From contig CAIKZO010000003.1 of assembly GCA_903832005.1 (NCBI GenBank), forward strand, positions 47,043 through 111,042: DNA of 64,000 nucleotides. Reading direction: 5' to 3'. Under the pieces are notes generated by a model. It did not search any database, was not told the origin of the DNA, and was given only the letters and a program-made list of their open reading frames with translations. A program made the translations under genes and the position numbers. Source of the DNA: Enhydrobacter aerosaccus (GTDB taxonomy: Bacteria > Pseudomonadota > Alphaproteobacteria > Reyranellales > Reyranellaceae). Positions 40,845-51,405 of the stretch are shown piece by piece (the stretch's first letter is position 1; each line of letters begins with the position of its first letter).

Positions 40845-43108
40845 TGCGCCGCCTCGCGTTGCCGGCCGCGCTGCTCGTCGCGGGCTCGGCCCATGCCCAG
40901 AACGATCCCACCGTCATGCCGACGGTGACCGTCACCGCGCCAGCGCCCGGGCCGCAGGTCCCGCCTGTGTCGTCGCGGATCGACATGTACGCCCTGCCGC
41001 AGACCCGCGAGAGCGTCGACCAGAAGAAGATCGAGGACACGACCAACATCGTGGACGTCGAGGACGCGATCAAATACCTGCCCAGCATCTTCGTGCGAAA
41101 GCGCAATTACGGCGACACGCAGCCCACCTTCCAGACCAGGATGTGGGGCATCAACTCGAGCGCGCGCAATCTGGTCTACGTCGACGACGTGCCGATCTCG
41201 GCGCTGATCTCGAACAACAACACCAACGGCGCGCCGCGCTGGGGCGTCGTCTCGCCCGAGCAGATCAAGGGCGTCGACATGCTCTACGGGCCGTTCGCGG
41301 CGGAGTATCCGGGCAATTCGATGGGCGGCGTGCTGCTGATCACGACGCGCCAGCCCGACAAGCTCGAGGTCACGGCCAAGCAGACCGAAGCGGTGCAGAC
41401 CTTCAGCATGTACAACACCAGTGGCGCCTACACGACGTCGAACACGGCGGCGACGATCGGCGACAAGGTCGGCAAGCTCTCCTTCTTCCTCTCCGTCAAT
41501 CGCGAGGAGAGCTTCAGCCAGCCGCTGCAGTTCGTCACCAGCGCCACCAACGTGGCCTTCGCGGGCGTCATTCCCGCCTACAACAAGCAGGGCGGCCAGG
41601 CGAACGTGGTCGGCGCCGGCGGCCTGCTGCACACGATCATGAACAATTACACGGCCAAGACCGCCGTCGACCTCAACGACTGGCTGCGCGCCAGCTACAC
41701 CGTGAGCTACTGGGAGAACAACCAGACCTCGACGGTGCAGAGCTACCTCACTGCCGGCAACGGCACGCCGACCTTCGGCGGCGTGTCGGGCTTCGCCAGC
41801 AACACCTCGAACTGGCAGCAGCAGCATCTGATGAACATGCTGTCGCTCAAGACCGACACCGGCGGCAACTGGGACGGCGAGCTGGTCGCCACGCGCTACG
41901 ACTATCTCACCGACATCCAGCGCAGCCCGGCCGGCGTCGCCGCGGGCACCGGCACCAACTACACGACCAACGGCCTGTTCGCGCGCCTGGACGGATCCGG
42001 CTGGGGCACCGAGGACGCCAAGGCGATCTGGCGGCCGACCGGCCCGCAGGGCGCGCACGAGGTGAGCTTCGGCGGCCATCACGACAAATACGTGCTGAGC
42101 AATCCGACCTACACCGCGCCCAACTGGCAGACGTCGCCCGACAACGGCAACGGCCTGACCTCGACCTACGGCGCGGGCAAGACCGAGACCTGGGCGCTCT
42201 GGCTTCAGGACGCGTGGAAGATCACGCCCGACCTCAAGCTGACGCTCGGCCTGCGCGGCGAGACCTGGAAGGCTTACAGCGGCTTCAACCAGGCAGGCAC
42301 CGTTTCATCGGGCCAGCCGGAACTCACGTCCGCGAATCTCTCGCCGAAGGCCACGCTCTCCTGGCAATTCCAGCCGGAATGGAACGCAAAGTTTTCGTTC
42401 GGCGAGGCCAACCGCTATCCCACCGTGGCCGAGCTCTACCAGGTCGTCTCGACCGGCGGGACCTTCGCCATTCCCAATCCCAATCTCATCCCAGAGACGG
42501 CGCTTTCCTTCGAATTCGCACTCGAACGCCAGGACAAGCACTCCCGCGTGCGCCTGTCGCTGTTCGAGGAGGACACGCAGAATGCGCTGCTCTCGCAGAC
42601 CTCGATCCTGAACGGCAGCTTCGTGACGACGTTCCAGAACGTCGGGCTCACCCGCAACCGCGGCTTCGAGCTGGTGGGCGAACTGAAGGACGTGCTGATC
42701 CCGGGTTTCAGCCTGTCCAACAGCGTGACCTACGTCGATTCGAGGATCGTCTCCAATCCCGGCTTCCAGAGCGCCACCGGCTCGATCTCGACCGGCCAGA
42801 GGGTGCCTTACGTGCCGGACTGGCGCGACACGGTGCAGGCGATCTACCGGCCCAACGACGATCTCTCGTTCGCGGCGTCCGCCCGCTACCAGGGCAAGAT
42901 GTATTCGACGCTCGACAACAGCGACATCATCCCGGGCGTGCAGGGCTCGTTCGACCCGTTCTTCGTGGTCGACGTCCATGCGCGTTACCACTTCATGGAC
43001 GCCGTGTCGGCCGAGATCGGCGTCGATAACCTGACCGACTTCAAGTACTTCGAGTTCCACCCCTTCCCGGGGCGGACCTTCATTGCCAGCCTGAAAGCGC
43101 GCTTCTAG
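40844..43108 (+). CDS. TonB-dependent receptor, probably copper-linked
   Basis: 754 residues: a short signal peptide ending AHAQ, TonB box PTVTVTAPA, plug domain (VEDAIKYLPSIFVRKRN, GNSMGGVLLITTRQPD) and a barrel ending FIASLKARF. The extracellular loops are Gly/Asn/Ser-rich. It is translationally coupled to ycnI, so the ligand is likely copper or a copper complex as in OprC-type receptors; this is context only. Its stop overlaps the convergent MAPEG gene by 4 bases. The upstream genes of the operon are DUF2946 and YcnI. Confidence 0.88.
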   Translation: MRRLALPAALLVAGSAHAQNDPTVMPTVTVTAPAPGPQVPPVSSRIDMYALPQTRESVDQKKIEDTTNIVDVEDAIKYLPSIFVRKRNYGDTQPTFQTRMWGINSSARNLVYVDDVPISALISNNNTNGAPRWGVVSPEQIKGVDMLYGPFAAEYPGNSMGGVLLITTRQPDKLEVTAKQTEAVQTFSMYNTSGAYTTSNTAATIGDKVGKLSFFLSVNREESFSQPLQFVTSATNVAFAGVIPAYNKQGGQANVVGAGGLLHTIMNNYTAKTAVDLNDWLRASYTVSYWENNQTSTVQSYLTAGNGTPTFGGVSGFASNTSNWQQQHLMNMLSLKTDTGGNWDGELVATRYDYLTDIQRSPAGVAAGTGTNYTTNGLFARLDGSGWGTEDAKAIWRPTGPQGAHEVSFGGHHDKYVLSNPTYTAPNWQTSPDNGNGLTSTYGAGKTETWALWLQDAWKITPDLKLTLGLRGETWKAYSGFNQAGTVSSGQPELTSANLSPKATLSWQFQPEWNAKFSFGEANRYPTVAELYQVVSTGGTFAIPNPNLIPETALSFEFALERQDKHSRVRLSLFEEDTQNALLSQTSILNGSFVTTFQNVGLTRNRGFELVGELKDVLIPGFSLSNSVTYVDSRIVSNPGFQSATGSISTGQRVPYVPDWRDTVQAIYRPNDDLSFAASARYQGKMYSTLDNSDIIPGVQGSFDPFFVVDVHARYHFMDAVSAEIGVDNLTDFKYFEFHPFPGRTFIASLKARF

Positions 43109-43491
43109 AAAAGCTGAACCGCGATCATGATCATGCCGACGACCGAGGCGACCCAGCAGAGCGTGCGCAGCCAGGGCAGGCCTACGACGTAGATGATCGC
43201 GTAGGCGAGGCGCGCCCAGAAGAAGATCATGGCGCCCATCGCGGTCGTGGCATTGGCCTTGCCGGCGACGGCGGCGATCAGCACCAGCACCGCGAACAGC
43301 AGGAGGTTCTCGAGCATGTTGAGATGCGCGCGCTTGGCGCGACCGCCGGCGCCTGGCAGTTCGCTCAACCCCTCGCGGTTGCCGGCCAGCGTGGGCAGGC
43401 CCAACGAGAAGTTGGCGAAGCTTACCGCGACCAGCATCTGGACGAAGGTGAGGATGACCGAAAACAGCAGATACTTGAGATCCGGGCTCAT
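43105..43491 (-). CDS. MAPEG family membrane protein
   Basis: 128 residues, four membrane helices. The segment [23 protein letters not shown] is the MAPEG signature (RAxxN..EN...F), shown here in key residues Arg-Ala-His-x-Asn and Glu-Asn. MAPEG proteins include glutathione transferases and peroxidases acting at membranes, but bacterial members are mostly unassigned. It sits 12 bases after upp on the same strand, possibly in one transcript. Confidence 0.85.
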   Translation of the reverse strand: MSPDLKYLLFSVILTFVQMLVAVSFANFSLGLPTLAGNREGLSELPGAGGRAKRAHLNMLENLLLFAVLVLIAAVAGKANATTAMGAMIFFWARLAYAIIYVVGLPWLRTLCWVASVVGMIMIAVQLF

Positions 43492-43503
43492 TGTTTCTCT
43501 CCC

Positions 43504-44142
43504 CTACTTGGTTCCGAACAGGCGGTCGCCTGCATCGCCCAAGCCGGGGACAATATACCCGTGATCGTTGAGTTTCGCATCGACGGCGGCTGTGAATACC
43601 GGCACGTCGGGATGGACTTCGGCAAAAGCGCGCGCGCCGGTCTCGGCCGCCAGGATGCAGATGAACCGGATACGCTTTGCGCCCGTCTCTTTCAGGCGAT
43701 CGACCGCCGCGATCGCCGAGTGCGCGGTCGCCAGCATGGGATCGCACACGATCACGTCACGGTCGGTGACGTCGCCCGGCAGCTTGAAGTAATACTCGAC
43801 GGCCTGCAGCGTCTTGGGATCGCGATAAAGGCCGACATGCCCCATGCGGGCGAGCGGCACGAGATCGAGGATGCCTTCGGCCAGGCCAAGGCCCGCGCGC
43901 AGGATCGGCACGATCACCAGCTTCTTGCCGTCGAGGATCGGCGCGTCCATCGCCTCGATCGGCGTCTCGATCTTCACGGTGCCGAGCGGCAAGTCCTTGG
44001 TCGCGTCGTACCCTAGCAGCAGGCCGATCTCGCGCAACAGCCGCCGGAAATTGGCGCTCGACGTCGTCTTGTCGCGCATCTTGGTAAGTTTGTGCTGCAC
44101 CAGCGGATGCGTCACGACGTGGATCGAATGCGGTAGCGACAT
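43504..44142 (-). CDS. upp: Uracil phosphoribosyltransferase
   Basis: 212 residues from ATG 44142, preceded by AAGGAAG. It forms UMP from uracil and PRPP. Family marks are [20 protein letters not shown], the hinge [11 protein letters not shown], and the PRPP-binding region [17 protein letters not shown] followed by [16 protein letters not shown] at the C-terminus. In the URC uracil-catabolic pathway this enzyme is the first step (URC6); here it lies beside urc4 and urc1, with an intergenic palindrome between. Confidence 0.95.
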   Translation of the reverse strand: MSLPHSIHVVTHPLVQHKLTKMRDKTTSSANFRRLLREIGLLLGYDATKDLPLGTVKIETPIEAMDAPILDGKKLVIVPILRAGLGLAEGILDLVPLARMGHVGLYRDPKTLQAVEYYFKLPGDVTDRDVIVCDPMLATAHSAIAAVDRLKETGAKRIRFICILAAETGARAFAEVHPDVPVFTAAVDAKLNDHGYIVPGLGDAGDRLFGTK

Positions 44143-44178
44143 GATGGGCTTCCTTCTCTTCCCCAAATATAAACTTAG

Positions 44179-44269
44179 CCCGTCACCCTGAGCGAAGCGA
44201 AGCGCAGTCGAAGGGTCTCTCTTCGGCAGACACGAAAAGAGATCCCTCGGCTGCGCTCGGGATGACGGG
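44179..44269. repeat. Intergenic palindromic element with CCCGTCA...TGACGGG ends
   Basis: The arms CCCGTCACCCTGAGC and GCTCGGGATGACGGG pair with one or two mismatches across about 90 bases, with inner partial complementarity (GGGTCTCT, AGAGATCCC). It has the form of dispersed repeats common between genes in related bacteria. It lies between urc4 and upp, both on the minus strand. Confidence 0.65.
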
Positions 44270-44278
44270 AACAATGCA

Positions 44279-45459
44279 TCAGAAAACGGTGCCGTCGCTC
44301 GCGACGGCAATCGGTGGACCGCCGCCCGGCCGGCGCTCGGCCGCCAGCACACGGCCGGCGAACCAGGTGCCCGCTTCGAGCACCTTCACCAGCGGCAAGC
44401 GCGTGGCGTCCATCCCCAGATGCAGCCGCACATGCTGGCCGATCCGGTCGAGCAGCGCCACGGTCAGCGCCCGCCATTCGACGATCGCCTCGTCGCCCGG
44501 CGCGAACGTCTCGGTCAACAACGAAGACCGCTTGGGCCGCAGCGCGCCGGCATCGACCAGCAAACCGCCGTTGCGGTATTCCGGCAGGCCGGTCAGCGTG
44601 TCGAGATCGACGACCTTCAGCCCGGCACCTTCGATCGGCTCGACCAGCGAATAGGACATCCATTGCGAGAGCTTGTGGAACGGCACCAGCCCGATCACGG
44701 GATGCTCCCAAACGTCGCCCATCGGTGACGGCCAGATCGGCGAGAGCTTGTCGAGCACGGCAGCCAGGATCGATGCGGCCTTCACCTCGCCCCCGGTCGC
44801 CACGATGTCGAACAAGGCGCCGGGCCGCTCGAGGCCGATGCTGCCCAGCTTGCGCAGCAGGCCGGCGCGGCCGTCGAGGCCGGTCATCGGATTGTGCGCC
44901 TTCACCTGGAAGCCCATGGCGACGTCCATCGGCGTCAGCGCCGCCAGCCGCTCGGCATCGACCCGCAGCGGATCTCCCTTGGCGTCGCGGCTGAACAGGC
45001 CATTGGCGAACATGTGGAAGCTCGCCACGCCCAGCCCCTCGGACCGCGCATAGGTCTCGCCCCCTACTCCCCCAAATTGGCCGGGCTCGCGATAGCTCCA
45101 GTCCGGACCAGCGCCGGCATCGAGCAGCACCGACACGACCGCGAGATCCATGCGGCGACGCGCGACCTCTTCTTTCGACAATGAAGCGAGCCTGGGCGCC
45201 AGCGCGGCCCAGCGATCGCGGCCACCCGCCTCGAAATGCCGCCAACGCGAGTGGAAGGGAATCGCCGCTGGATCGGGGAAGCGCTTCGCCGTCACGTCGA
45301 GCGTGGCGCGCACCGCGGCCTCGAGACCGTTGGGATCGACGGCGAACCAGCTCGACCGTCCGTCCTCGACATATTTCAGCGTCTGCTCCGCCCGCTCGCG
45401 GATTGCCGCGGGTGTGCGCAGATATTGGAGATCGCCGGGGAGCACGTCTGTAAAGTCCG

Positions 45460-45463
<4 letters not shown>
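44279..45463 (-). CDS. urc4: URC4/urg3 family (DUF1688) protein of uracil catabolism
   Basis: 394 residues from GTG 45463, which overlaps the urc1 stop as GTGA. Family landmarks include [23 protein letters not shown] near the start, [34 protein letters not shown] and [27 protein letters not shown]4 is essential for the URC pathway but its reaction is unresolved. Coupled urc1 upstream and upp downstream support that role. The open frame continues to 46192 upstream but inside urc1. Confidence 0.9.
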
Positions 45464-46691
<1,228 letters not shown>

Positions 46692-46778
46692 TGTGCTTTC
46701 CAGATGCCAAACGCCGGGAAAGCGAGGCATTCTAGAGCCTGTGGATGACAATGGAAAGACCGGAACAAAGAGCGTCTG

Positions 46779-47264
46779 ATGCTGCTCCGTCCTGCATTTT
46801 CCATCGCTTTTGCGCTTCTGGCCCTGACCACGGGCGCTGCTGCCGCCGAAACGCCTACCGCCGTCTTCTCCCGCTATGAGTTGCTGGGAGCCTGGGCATC
46901 CGACTGCAAAAAGCCGCCCGGCCCCGCCAACTGGTTCGTGACCCATTCGCCGACAAACACCGGCAGCGTCCAGACCCAATATGACCATGGCGGAGGTGGA
47001 GCGCCGCTCCTCTCGGTCGTCGACAGCGCTCGGCCCCTGAGCACGACCACGCTCGACATCCACGTAAAATACACGGATGCAAAATGGGGCACGCTGAACG
47101 GTTCGATCTTCACGATGATCGTCGAGGTGAGTGCAGGCCGCACGCACACCGTGCAGTCGATCCGAAATGACGGCATGATCCTGATCAAGGAGAGCAAGTT
47201 CGCGACAGACGGACGGCCCAGTCAAATTCTCTACAAATGCCCAGGAGGAAGACCCAATGCCTGA
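46779..47264 (+). CDS. Secreted hypothetical protein
   Basis: 161 residues, signal peptide ending GAAAAE. The mature domain begins YELLGAWASDCKKPPGPAN, and has a probable disulfide between Cys in SDCKK and LYKCPG at the C-terminus. The pattern of a LLGxWAxDC start followed by a lipocalin-like sheet is common in small periplasmic proteins of alphaproteobacteria, but no function is known. It overlaps the cupin gene by 8 bases, so they are probably cotranscribed. It diverges from urc1. Confidence 0.7.
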   Translation: MLLRPAFSIAFALLALTTGAAAAETPTAVFSRYELLGAWASDCKKPPGPANWFVTHSPTNTGSVQTQYDHGGGGAPLLSVVDSARPLSTTTLDIHVKYTDAKWGTLNGSIFTMIVEVSAGRTHTVQSIRNDGMILIKESKFATDGRPSQILYKCPGGRPNA

Positions 47265-47679
47265 TCTTTTCCCGACGACCGAGGAAGCAGCGCAAGACCA
47301 GGCGCGCGAGATCGGCATCGTCAATCATGTCGGTCCCGACTCATTCAAGCCGGATGGGCTCCGACCCTTCTTCGAGTACCGCAAGCTCGGCATCGAGGAG
47401 CTGACCGACGGCAAGGTCGGCGCCCATGTGATCCGCGCCAAGCCCGGCATGCACGCCGACGCACCCCGCCACACGCACACGCTCGACTTCCAGTTCGTCT
47501 ATGTGCTGAAGGGCTGGGCGATCTTCGACTACGAAGGCTATGGCGAGCACAAGCTGGTCGAAGGCTCGACCGTCTACCAGCCACCCGGAATCAAGCACAA
47601 GGAGATCGCCCACTCCGACGATTTCGAGGTGCTGGAAATCACCCTGCCGGCCGGGTTCGAGACCAAGACGGCGGAGTGA
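47257..47679 (+). CDS. Cupin domain protein
   Basis: 140 residues. The two cupin motifs are seen as RHTHTLDFQFVYVLKGWAIFDYEG (metal-binding histidines) and STVYQPPGIKHKEIAHSDDFEVLEI. It could be a small dioxygenase, isomerase or ligand-binding protein. AGGAGGAAG precedes the ATG. A histidine kinase gene begins 13 bases after the stop, so a sensory role is possible but not shown. Confidence 0.87.
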   Translation: MPDLFPTTEEAAQDQAREIGIVNHVGPDSFKPDGLRPFFEYRKLGIEELTDGKVGAHVIRAKPGMHADAPRHTHTLDFQFVYVLKGWAIFDYEGYGEHKLVEGSTVYQPPGIKHKEIAHSDDFEVLEITLPAGFETKTAE

Positions 47680-47692
47680 CGACAAAAGTTCG

Positions 47693-49072
47693 ATGCAAGT
47701 GGAGCTCGATCCCAAGACCCTGCTGACGACCATCGTCGAGGGAATCGGCCAGCCGTTCTACGTCGTCGATCGCGACTGGCGCTTCACGATGTTCAACGCC
47801 GCCGCTGCACGTCATTTCAGTCGGACGCCGGCCGAGGTGATGGGCCGGCGGCTGTGGGACGTCTTCGTAGGCGACGAAGAGAGCGAGCGCGGGAAAATCC
47901 TCCAACAGGCGATGGCGGACCGCCGCTCCCACACCGGCGAAGCCCGGTCGCTGGTGAGCGGTCGTGTCGTCTCCTACTGCATGTTCCCTGTCGGCGATGG
48001 GCTCGGCGTCATCTTCTACGACGTCTCGGACCGGCGGCGCGCCGAACAGGACCGCGACACCGCGGAAGCGGCCTTGCGGGCACGCACGGCCGAGCTCGAG
48101 ACGATCCTCGAGACCGTTCCGACCGCCGTCTGGTTCTCGCACGAACGCGATGCCAGCCATCTGGTCGCCAACCGCCGTGCGGCCGAATTGTTGCGCATGC
48201 CCAAGCGCAGCGCCGCGTCGCTGAGCGCCCCGCTGGCCGAGCGGCCGTCCTATCGCTTCTATCGCAACGGCGTGGAAGCCCCCGCCGATACCTTGCCCTT
48301 GCAGCGCGCCGCGCGCGGCGAGGAGGTGGGCAGCGAACTGCTCGAGGTCCGCTTCGAAGACGGCGAGCGCCGCACCCTGCTGATGCGCGCAGCGCCGTTG
48401 CACGACGCTGCGGGCCGGGTCCAGGGCACCGTCTGCGCCGCTGCCGACGTCACCGAGCGGCACCGCTACGAAGAGCATCTGAAGCTCATGTTGAACGAGC
48501 TCAATCATCGCGTGAAGAACACCTTGGCGATCGTGCAATCGATCGCCAGCCTGACCCTGAAGGACACCGACGCGGCCGCGCGCACCGACTTCGAGCAGCG
48601 GCTGCTGGCGCTCAGCTCCGTTCACACCTTGCTGACCGATGAGAACTGGGACGGCGCGCGCCTGCAGGCGGTCGCGCGGGCCTCGCTCAAGACCCATCTC
48701 GGCGGTCCGCGCGAGCGCATCAGCTACGAGGGCGAGGACCTGAGGGTTCGGCCCAAGAGTGCCGTCGCGATCTCCATCGCCCTGCACGAGCTCGCCACCA
48801 ACGCCTTGAAGTACGGCGCCCTCTCGACCGATAGAGGCTCGGTCGCCGTGCGCTGGACGATCACGGGCGAGCGCTTTCGCCTCACCTGGGAGGAAGTGGG
48901 CGGCCCGCCGGTCCAGACGCCGACGCGCCGTGGCTTCGGCTCACGCATGATCGAGCGCGGGCTTGCCGTCGAGCTCCAGGGCACCGCGCGGATCGATTTC
49001 CGCCCGACCGGCGTGGTCTGTGCTATCGACGCACCGCTGGCGGCCATCCGGGAAGGAACAGAAGAAGCGTGA
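47693..49072 (+). CDS. PAS-domain sensor histidine kinase, HWE family
   Basis: 459 residues, no membrane segment. An N-terminal PAS domain (VEGIGQPFYVVDRDWRFTMFN) is followed by a short coiled region and a second PAS-like domain (ETVPTAVWFSHERD). The HWE transmitter has His272 in LNELNHRVKNTLAIVQ, HELATNALKYGALS (N box) and the WEE motif in LTWEEVGG. HWE kinases are typical of alphaproteobacteria. The stop overlaps the receiver gene start as GTGA, so the two are partners. Bacteriophytochrome-like cysteines are absent; the signal may be redox or light. Confidence 0.9.
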   Translation: MQVELDPKTLLTTIVEGIGQPFYVVDRDWRFTMFNAAAARHFSRTPAEVMGRRLWDVFVGDEESERGKILQQAMADRRSHTGEARSLVSGRVVSYCMFPVGDGLGVIFYDVSDRRRAEQDRDTAEAALRARTAELETILETVPTAVWFSHERDASHLVANRRAAELLRMPKRSAASLSAPLAERPSYRFYRNGVEAPADTLPLQRAARGEEVGSELLEVRFEDGERRTLLMRAAPLHDAAGRVQGTVCAAADVTERHRYEEHLKLMLNELNHRVKNTLAIVQSIASLTLKDTDAAARTDFEQRLLALSSVHTLLTDENWDGARLQAVARASLKTHLGGPRERISYEGEDLRVRPKSAVAISIALHELATNALKYGALSTDRGSVAVRWTITGERFRLTWEEVGGPPVQTPTRRGFGSRMIERGLAVELQGTARIDFRPTGVVCAIDAPLAAIREGTEEA

Positions 49073-49422
49073 GTACTCCGAAAAAGCGGCGCGTCCTGGT
49101 GGTCGAAGACGAAGTCCTGGTCGCCATGATGCTCGAGGAGATGCTGGAAAGGCTGGGCTACGAGATCGCCGCGACCTCTTCCCACCTCGAGGAGGCGCTG
49201 CAGCTCGCCCGCACCGCGAGCTTCGACCTGGCCATTCTCGACATCAACCTGAACGGCCGTCCGAGCTTTCCCGTGGCCGATATCCTGCGCGAGCGCGGCC
49301 TGCCTTTCGTCTTCGCTACCGGCTATGGCGACAAGGCGCTCGACAGCACCCATGCCGGCACTCCCGTCCTGCAGAAGCCATACAGCCTCGACGACTTCCG
49401 CCGCGTACTCGCGGCACTCTGA
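49069..49422 (+). CDS. Single-domain response regulator receiver
   Basis: 117 residues. The acidic pocket EDE (VVEDEVL), phospho-acceptor Asp in LAILDINLNG, Thr/Ser switch in FATGYG and Lys in LQKPYS are all present. No output domain. It starts with GTG overlapping the kinase stop. Single-domain receivers paired with HWE kinases often act as phosphate sinks or in the general stress response. Confidence 0.92.
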   Translation: MSTPKKRRVLVVEDEVLVAMMLEEMLERLGYEIAATSSHLEEALQLARTASFDLAILDINLNGRPSFPVADILRERGLPFVFATGYGDKALDSTHAGTPVLQKPYSLDDFRRVLAAL

Positions 49423-51039
49423 TCAGGGCATCGCGCACTCGAAGCTTTCAGCCTTCTCGGTCGGGCCACCTTTATACTTCGCGACCTTCGGCCAGAGGCA
49501 GAGCGGCCGCTGGAAGAGGATCGCCCCTTGGCCGTTGCGCGCTTCGGGCCCGTCGAACTTGGTCGCAATGATTTCCTGCGGCTCCTGCTTCTTCTCGATC
49601 CAGTTCTCCAGCACCTTGGCCATGTCGTGTTTGGCGTCGCTGACCGGCGGCACCGAATCGCGCGTCGCGGTCGAAAAGTTGGTGGCGCCCGCGCCCTCGG
49701 CGCAGTGCCACATCCCCGGCACCATGTAGAGCCGCACGAACTCCTCGTGATGCGCGATCCGGTCGTGGTAGCCCACGATATCCATCGCCGCACCCACCGG
49801 ATCGTCCAGCCCCATGAACAGGATCAGCTTGCCGCCGTGGGCATGGAATGCCGACAGGTCGGCGCTCGCCGCATCCACCATCGGCGACACTTTCTCGCGC
49901 ACCAGGTCGATGTCGCGGCCCCAGTCGAACCGCCACCAGTCCCAGTTCGGATCGTTGAAGGCCCACAGGCGGAAGAACTCGACCCTCTGCGGTTCCTGCG
50001 GCTTGCGCGGGTTGGCCCAATAGCCGCTCCAGCCGGGATGCGAGTCCTTCTTGGTGTGCTCGGACCCTTCGCTGCCCGGCAGGAACGACGCATAGAGCGG
50101 TTGGCCGGTGCGCGCGTCCTTCGGTCCGGCATACATCGCCTGCAGCGCTTCGATCTGCGGTGAGCTGAGGCAGCTCGCCGTCTCGCTGCCGTTGCAGGCC
50201 AACGTCTTGAGATCGAAGTGACACTGTCGCGGATCGTTAATCACGCCGTCCTTCACGCCGTCGAGCCCGTCGCAGGCCGCGACCACGGCCTTGCGCACCA
50301 TACGGAGCTTCTCGTCCGGCACGATCGGCGTCGCATTGTCGCCCGGCCGATGGTTCTTCAGGAAATGCCAGAGGAACGTGAGATTGAGGTTGGTGCGGTT
50401 GTTGCCGGGATCGCCCGCGATGATGCCGTCGAAATCCGCCGGATAACGCTCGGCCTCCGACAGCGCCTGATGGCCGCCGGTCGAGCACCCGCTGAAATAG
50501 GAGAGCTTGGGACCAGCACCATAGAACGCCGCGGTGAGCGCCTTGGCGGCCACGACGCTCTCGTGCACTGCGCGATGGCCCCAATCGACGATGCGCTCGG
50601 GATGACCGTCGCCGAACTTCAGGTCACCGCCCTCGTGGCCGGTATCGGTGGCGACGCCGACGTCGCCGTTGCGCAGCCGTGCGGCGACCTGGCCGTAATA
50701 GATGCGGTCGCTGTAGGCGCCGTTGCCGACCATGTGCAGCCGGCCGCTCCAGCCGGCGAGCGGCAACCACACTTCGAAGCCGATCTTGGATCCCTCGACC
50801 GGGCTGCTGACGCCGGTCACCCGGCAGAACGCCGGCAAGCCGGTGTGATCGAAAGGCTTGCCGTCGATATCCATGTTCTCGTGGAAAGCGCCGTCGCGCC
50901 GCGGCTCGGCCAGGGTGATCGTGGCATGCGGCAGCGCGAGGTGCGCGAGCTTGCTGCAGTCGGCGTCGGTGCGGGCGTCCTGTGCCCAGGCCGCCGGAGC
51001 ACACAACATCAGCGCCGCAACAAGAAGGCCGGAACGCAT
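49423..51039 (-). CDS. Tannase/feruloyl esterase family hydrolase
   Basis: 538 residues from ATG 51039, preceded by AAGGAGCTG, with a signal peptide ending AAWAQ. The nucleophile elbow GCSTGGHQ gives Ser186. The acid/base residues lie in LFMGLDDPVGA and VPGMWHCAEGAGATNF. Secreted enzymes of this family cleave phenolic esters of gallate or ferulate. Cysteines near the active serine can form the family disulfide. The substrate is uncertain because many environmental members are unassigned. Confidence 0.88.
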   Translation of the reverse strand: MRSGLLVAALMLCAPAAWAQDARTDADCSKLAHLALPHATITLAEPRRDGAFHENMDIDGKPFDHTGLPAFCRVTGVSSPVEGSKIGFEVWLPLAGWSGRLHMVGNGAYSDRIYYGQVAARLRNGDVGVATDTGHEGGDLKFGDGHPERIVDWGHRAVHESVVAAKALTAAFYGAGPKLSYFSGCSTGGHQALSEAERYPADFDGIIAGDPGNNRTNLNLTFLWHFLKNHRPGDNATPIVPDEKLRMVRKAVVAACDGLDGVKDGVINDPRQCHFDLKTLACNGSETASCLSSPQIEALQAMYAGPKDARTGQPLYASFLPGSEGSEHTKKDSHPGWSGYWANPRKPQEPQRVEFFRLWAFNDPNWDWWRFDWGRDIDLVREKVSPMVDAASADLSAFHAHGGKLILFMGLDDPVGAAMDIVGYHDRIAHHEEFVRLYMVPGMWHCAEGAGATNFSTATRDSVPPVSDAKHDMAKVLENWIEKKQEPQEIIATKFDGPEARNGQGAILFQRPLCLWPKVAKYKGGPTEKAESFECAMP

Positions 51040-51052
51040 GAACAGCTCCTTT

Positions 51053-51352
51053 TTATCCGACATAGCCCGCATGAACGGCGAGCAGGACCACGAAGATCGC
51101 CAGCACGATGACGAACAGGCGCGGCAGACGCCGCCGCAACGGCTTCCGCAGCATGGCAAGGCCAAGCACCACGAGCGCCAACCCGAGGCCCACGTCGACG
51201 CCGCCGTTCGGTGCGTTGAGGGCGCCGTCGACGCCGCCGTGGCGCAGCCCCGCCGTCATGTTGCGCAGGCCGAACATCAACGTGCCGCCGCCGCCGATCA
51301 GCAGCAGCAGGCCCAGGACGAAATTGATCTGGCGAAGCGGTCGCATGGCCAC
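51053..51352 (-). CDS. Small membrane protein of unknown function
   Basis: 99 residues (or 97 from ATG 51346) with three hydrophobic segments: FVLGLLLLIGGGGTLMFGL, VGLGLALVVLGLAM and LFVIVLAIFVVLLAV, with a basic KPLRRRLPR between the last two. No recognised family. It lies 13 bases upstream of the tannase-like gene on the same strand and may be cotranscribed. Confidence 0.6.
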   Translation of the reverse strand: MAMRPLRQINFVLGLLLLIGGGGTLMFGLRNMTAGLRHGGVDGALNAPNGGVDVGLGLALVVLGLAMLRKPLRRRLPRLFVIVLAIFVVLLAVHAGYVG

Positions 51353-51405
51353 ACGATGCGGCTCTCCGGCCGAGCCGGCAAGGCCGTTCCGTCAGCGGCT
51401 CAATT

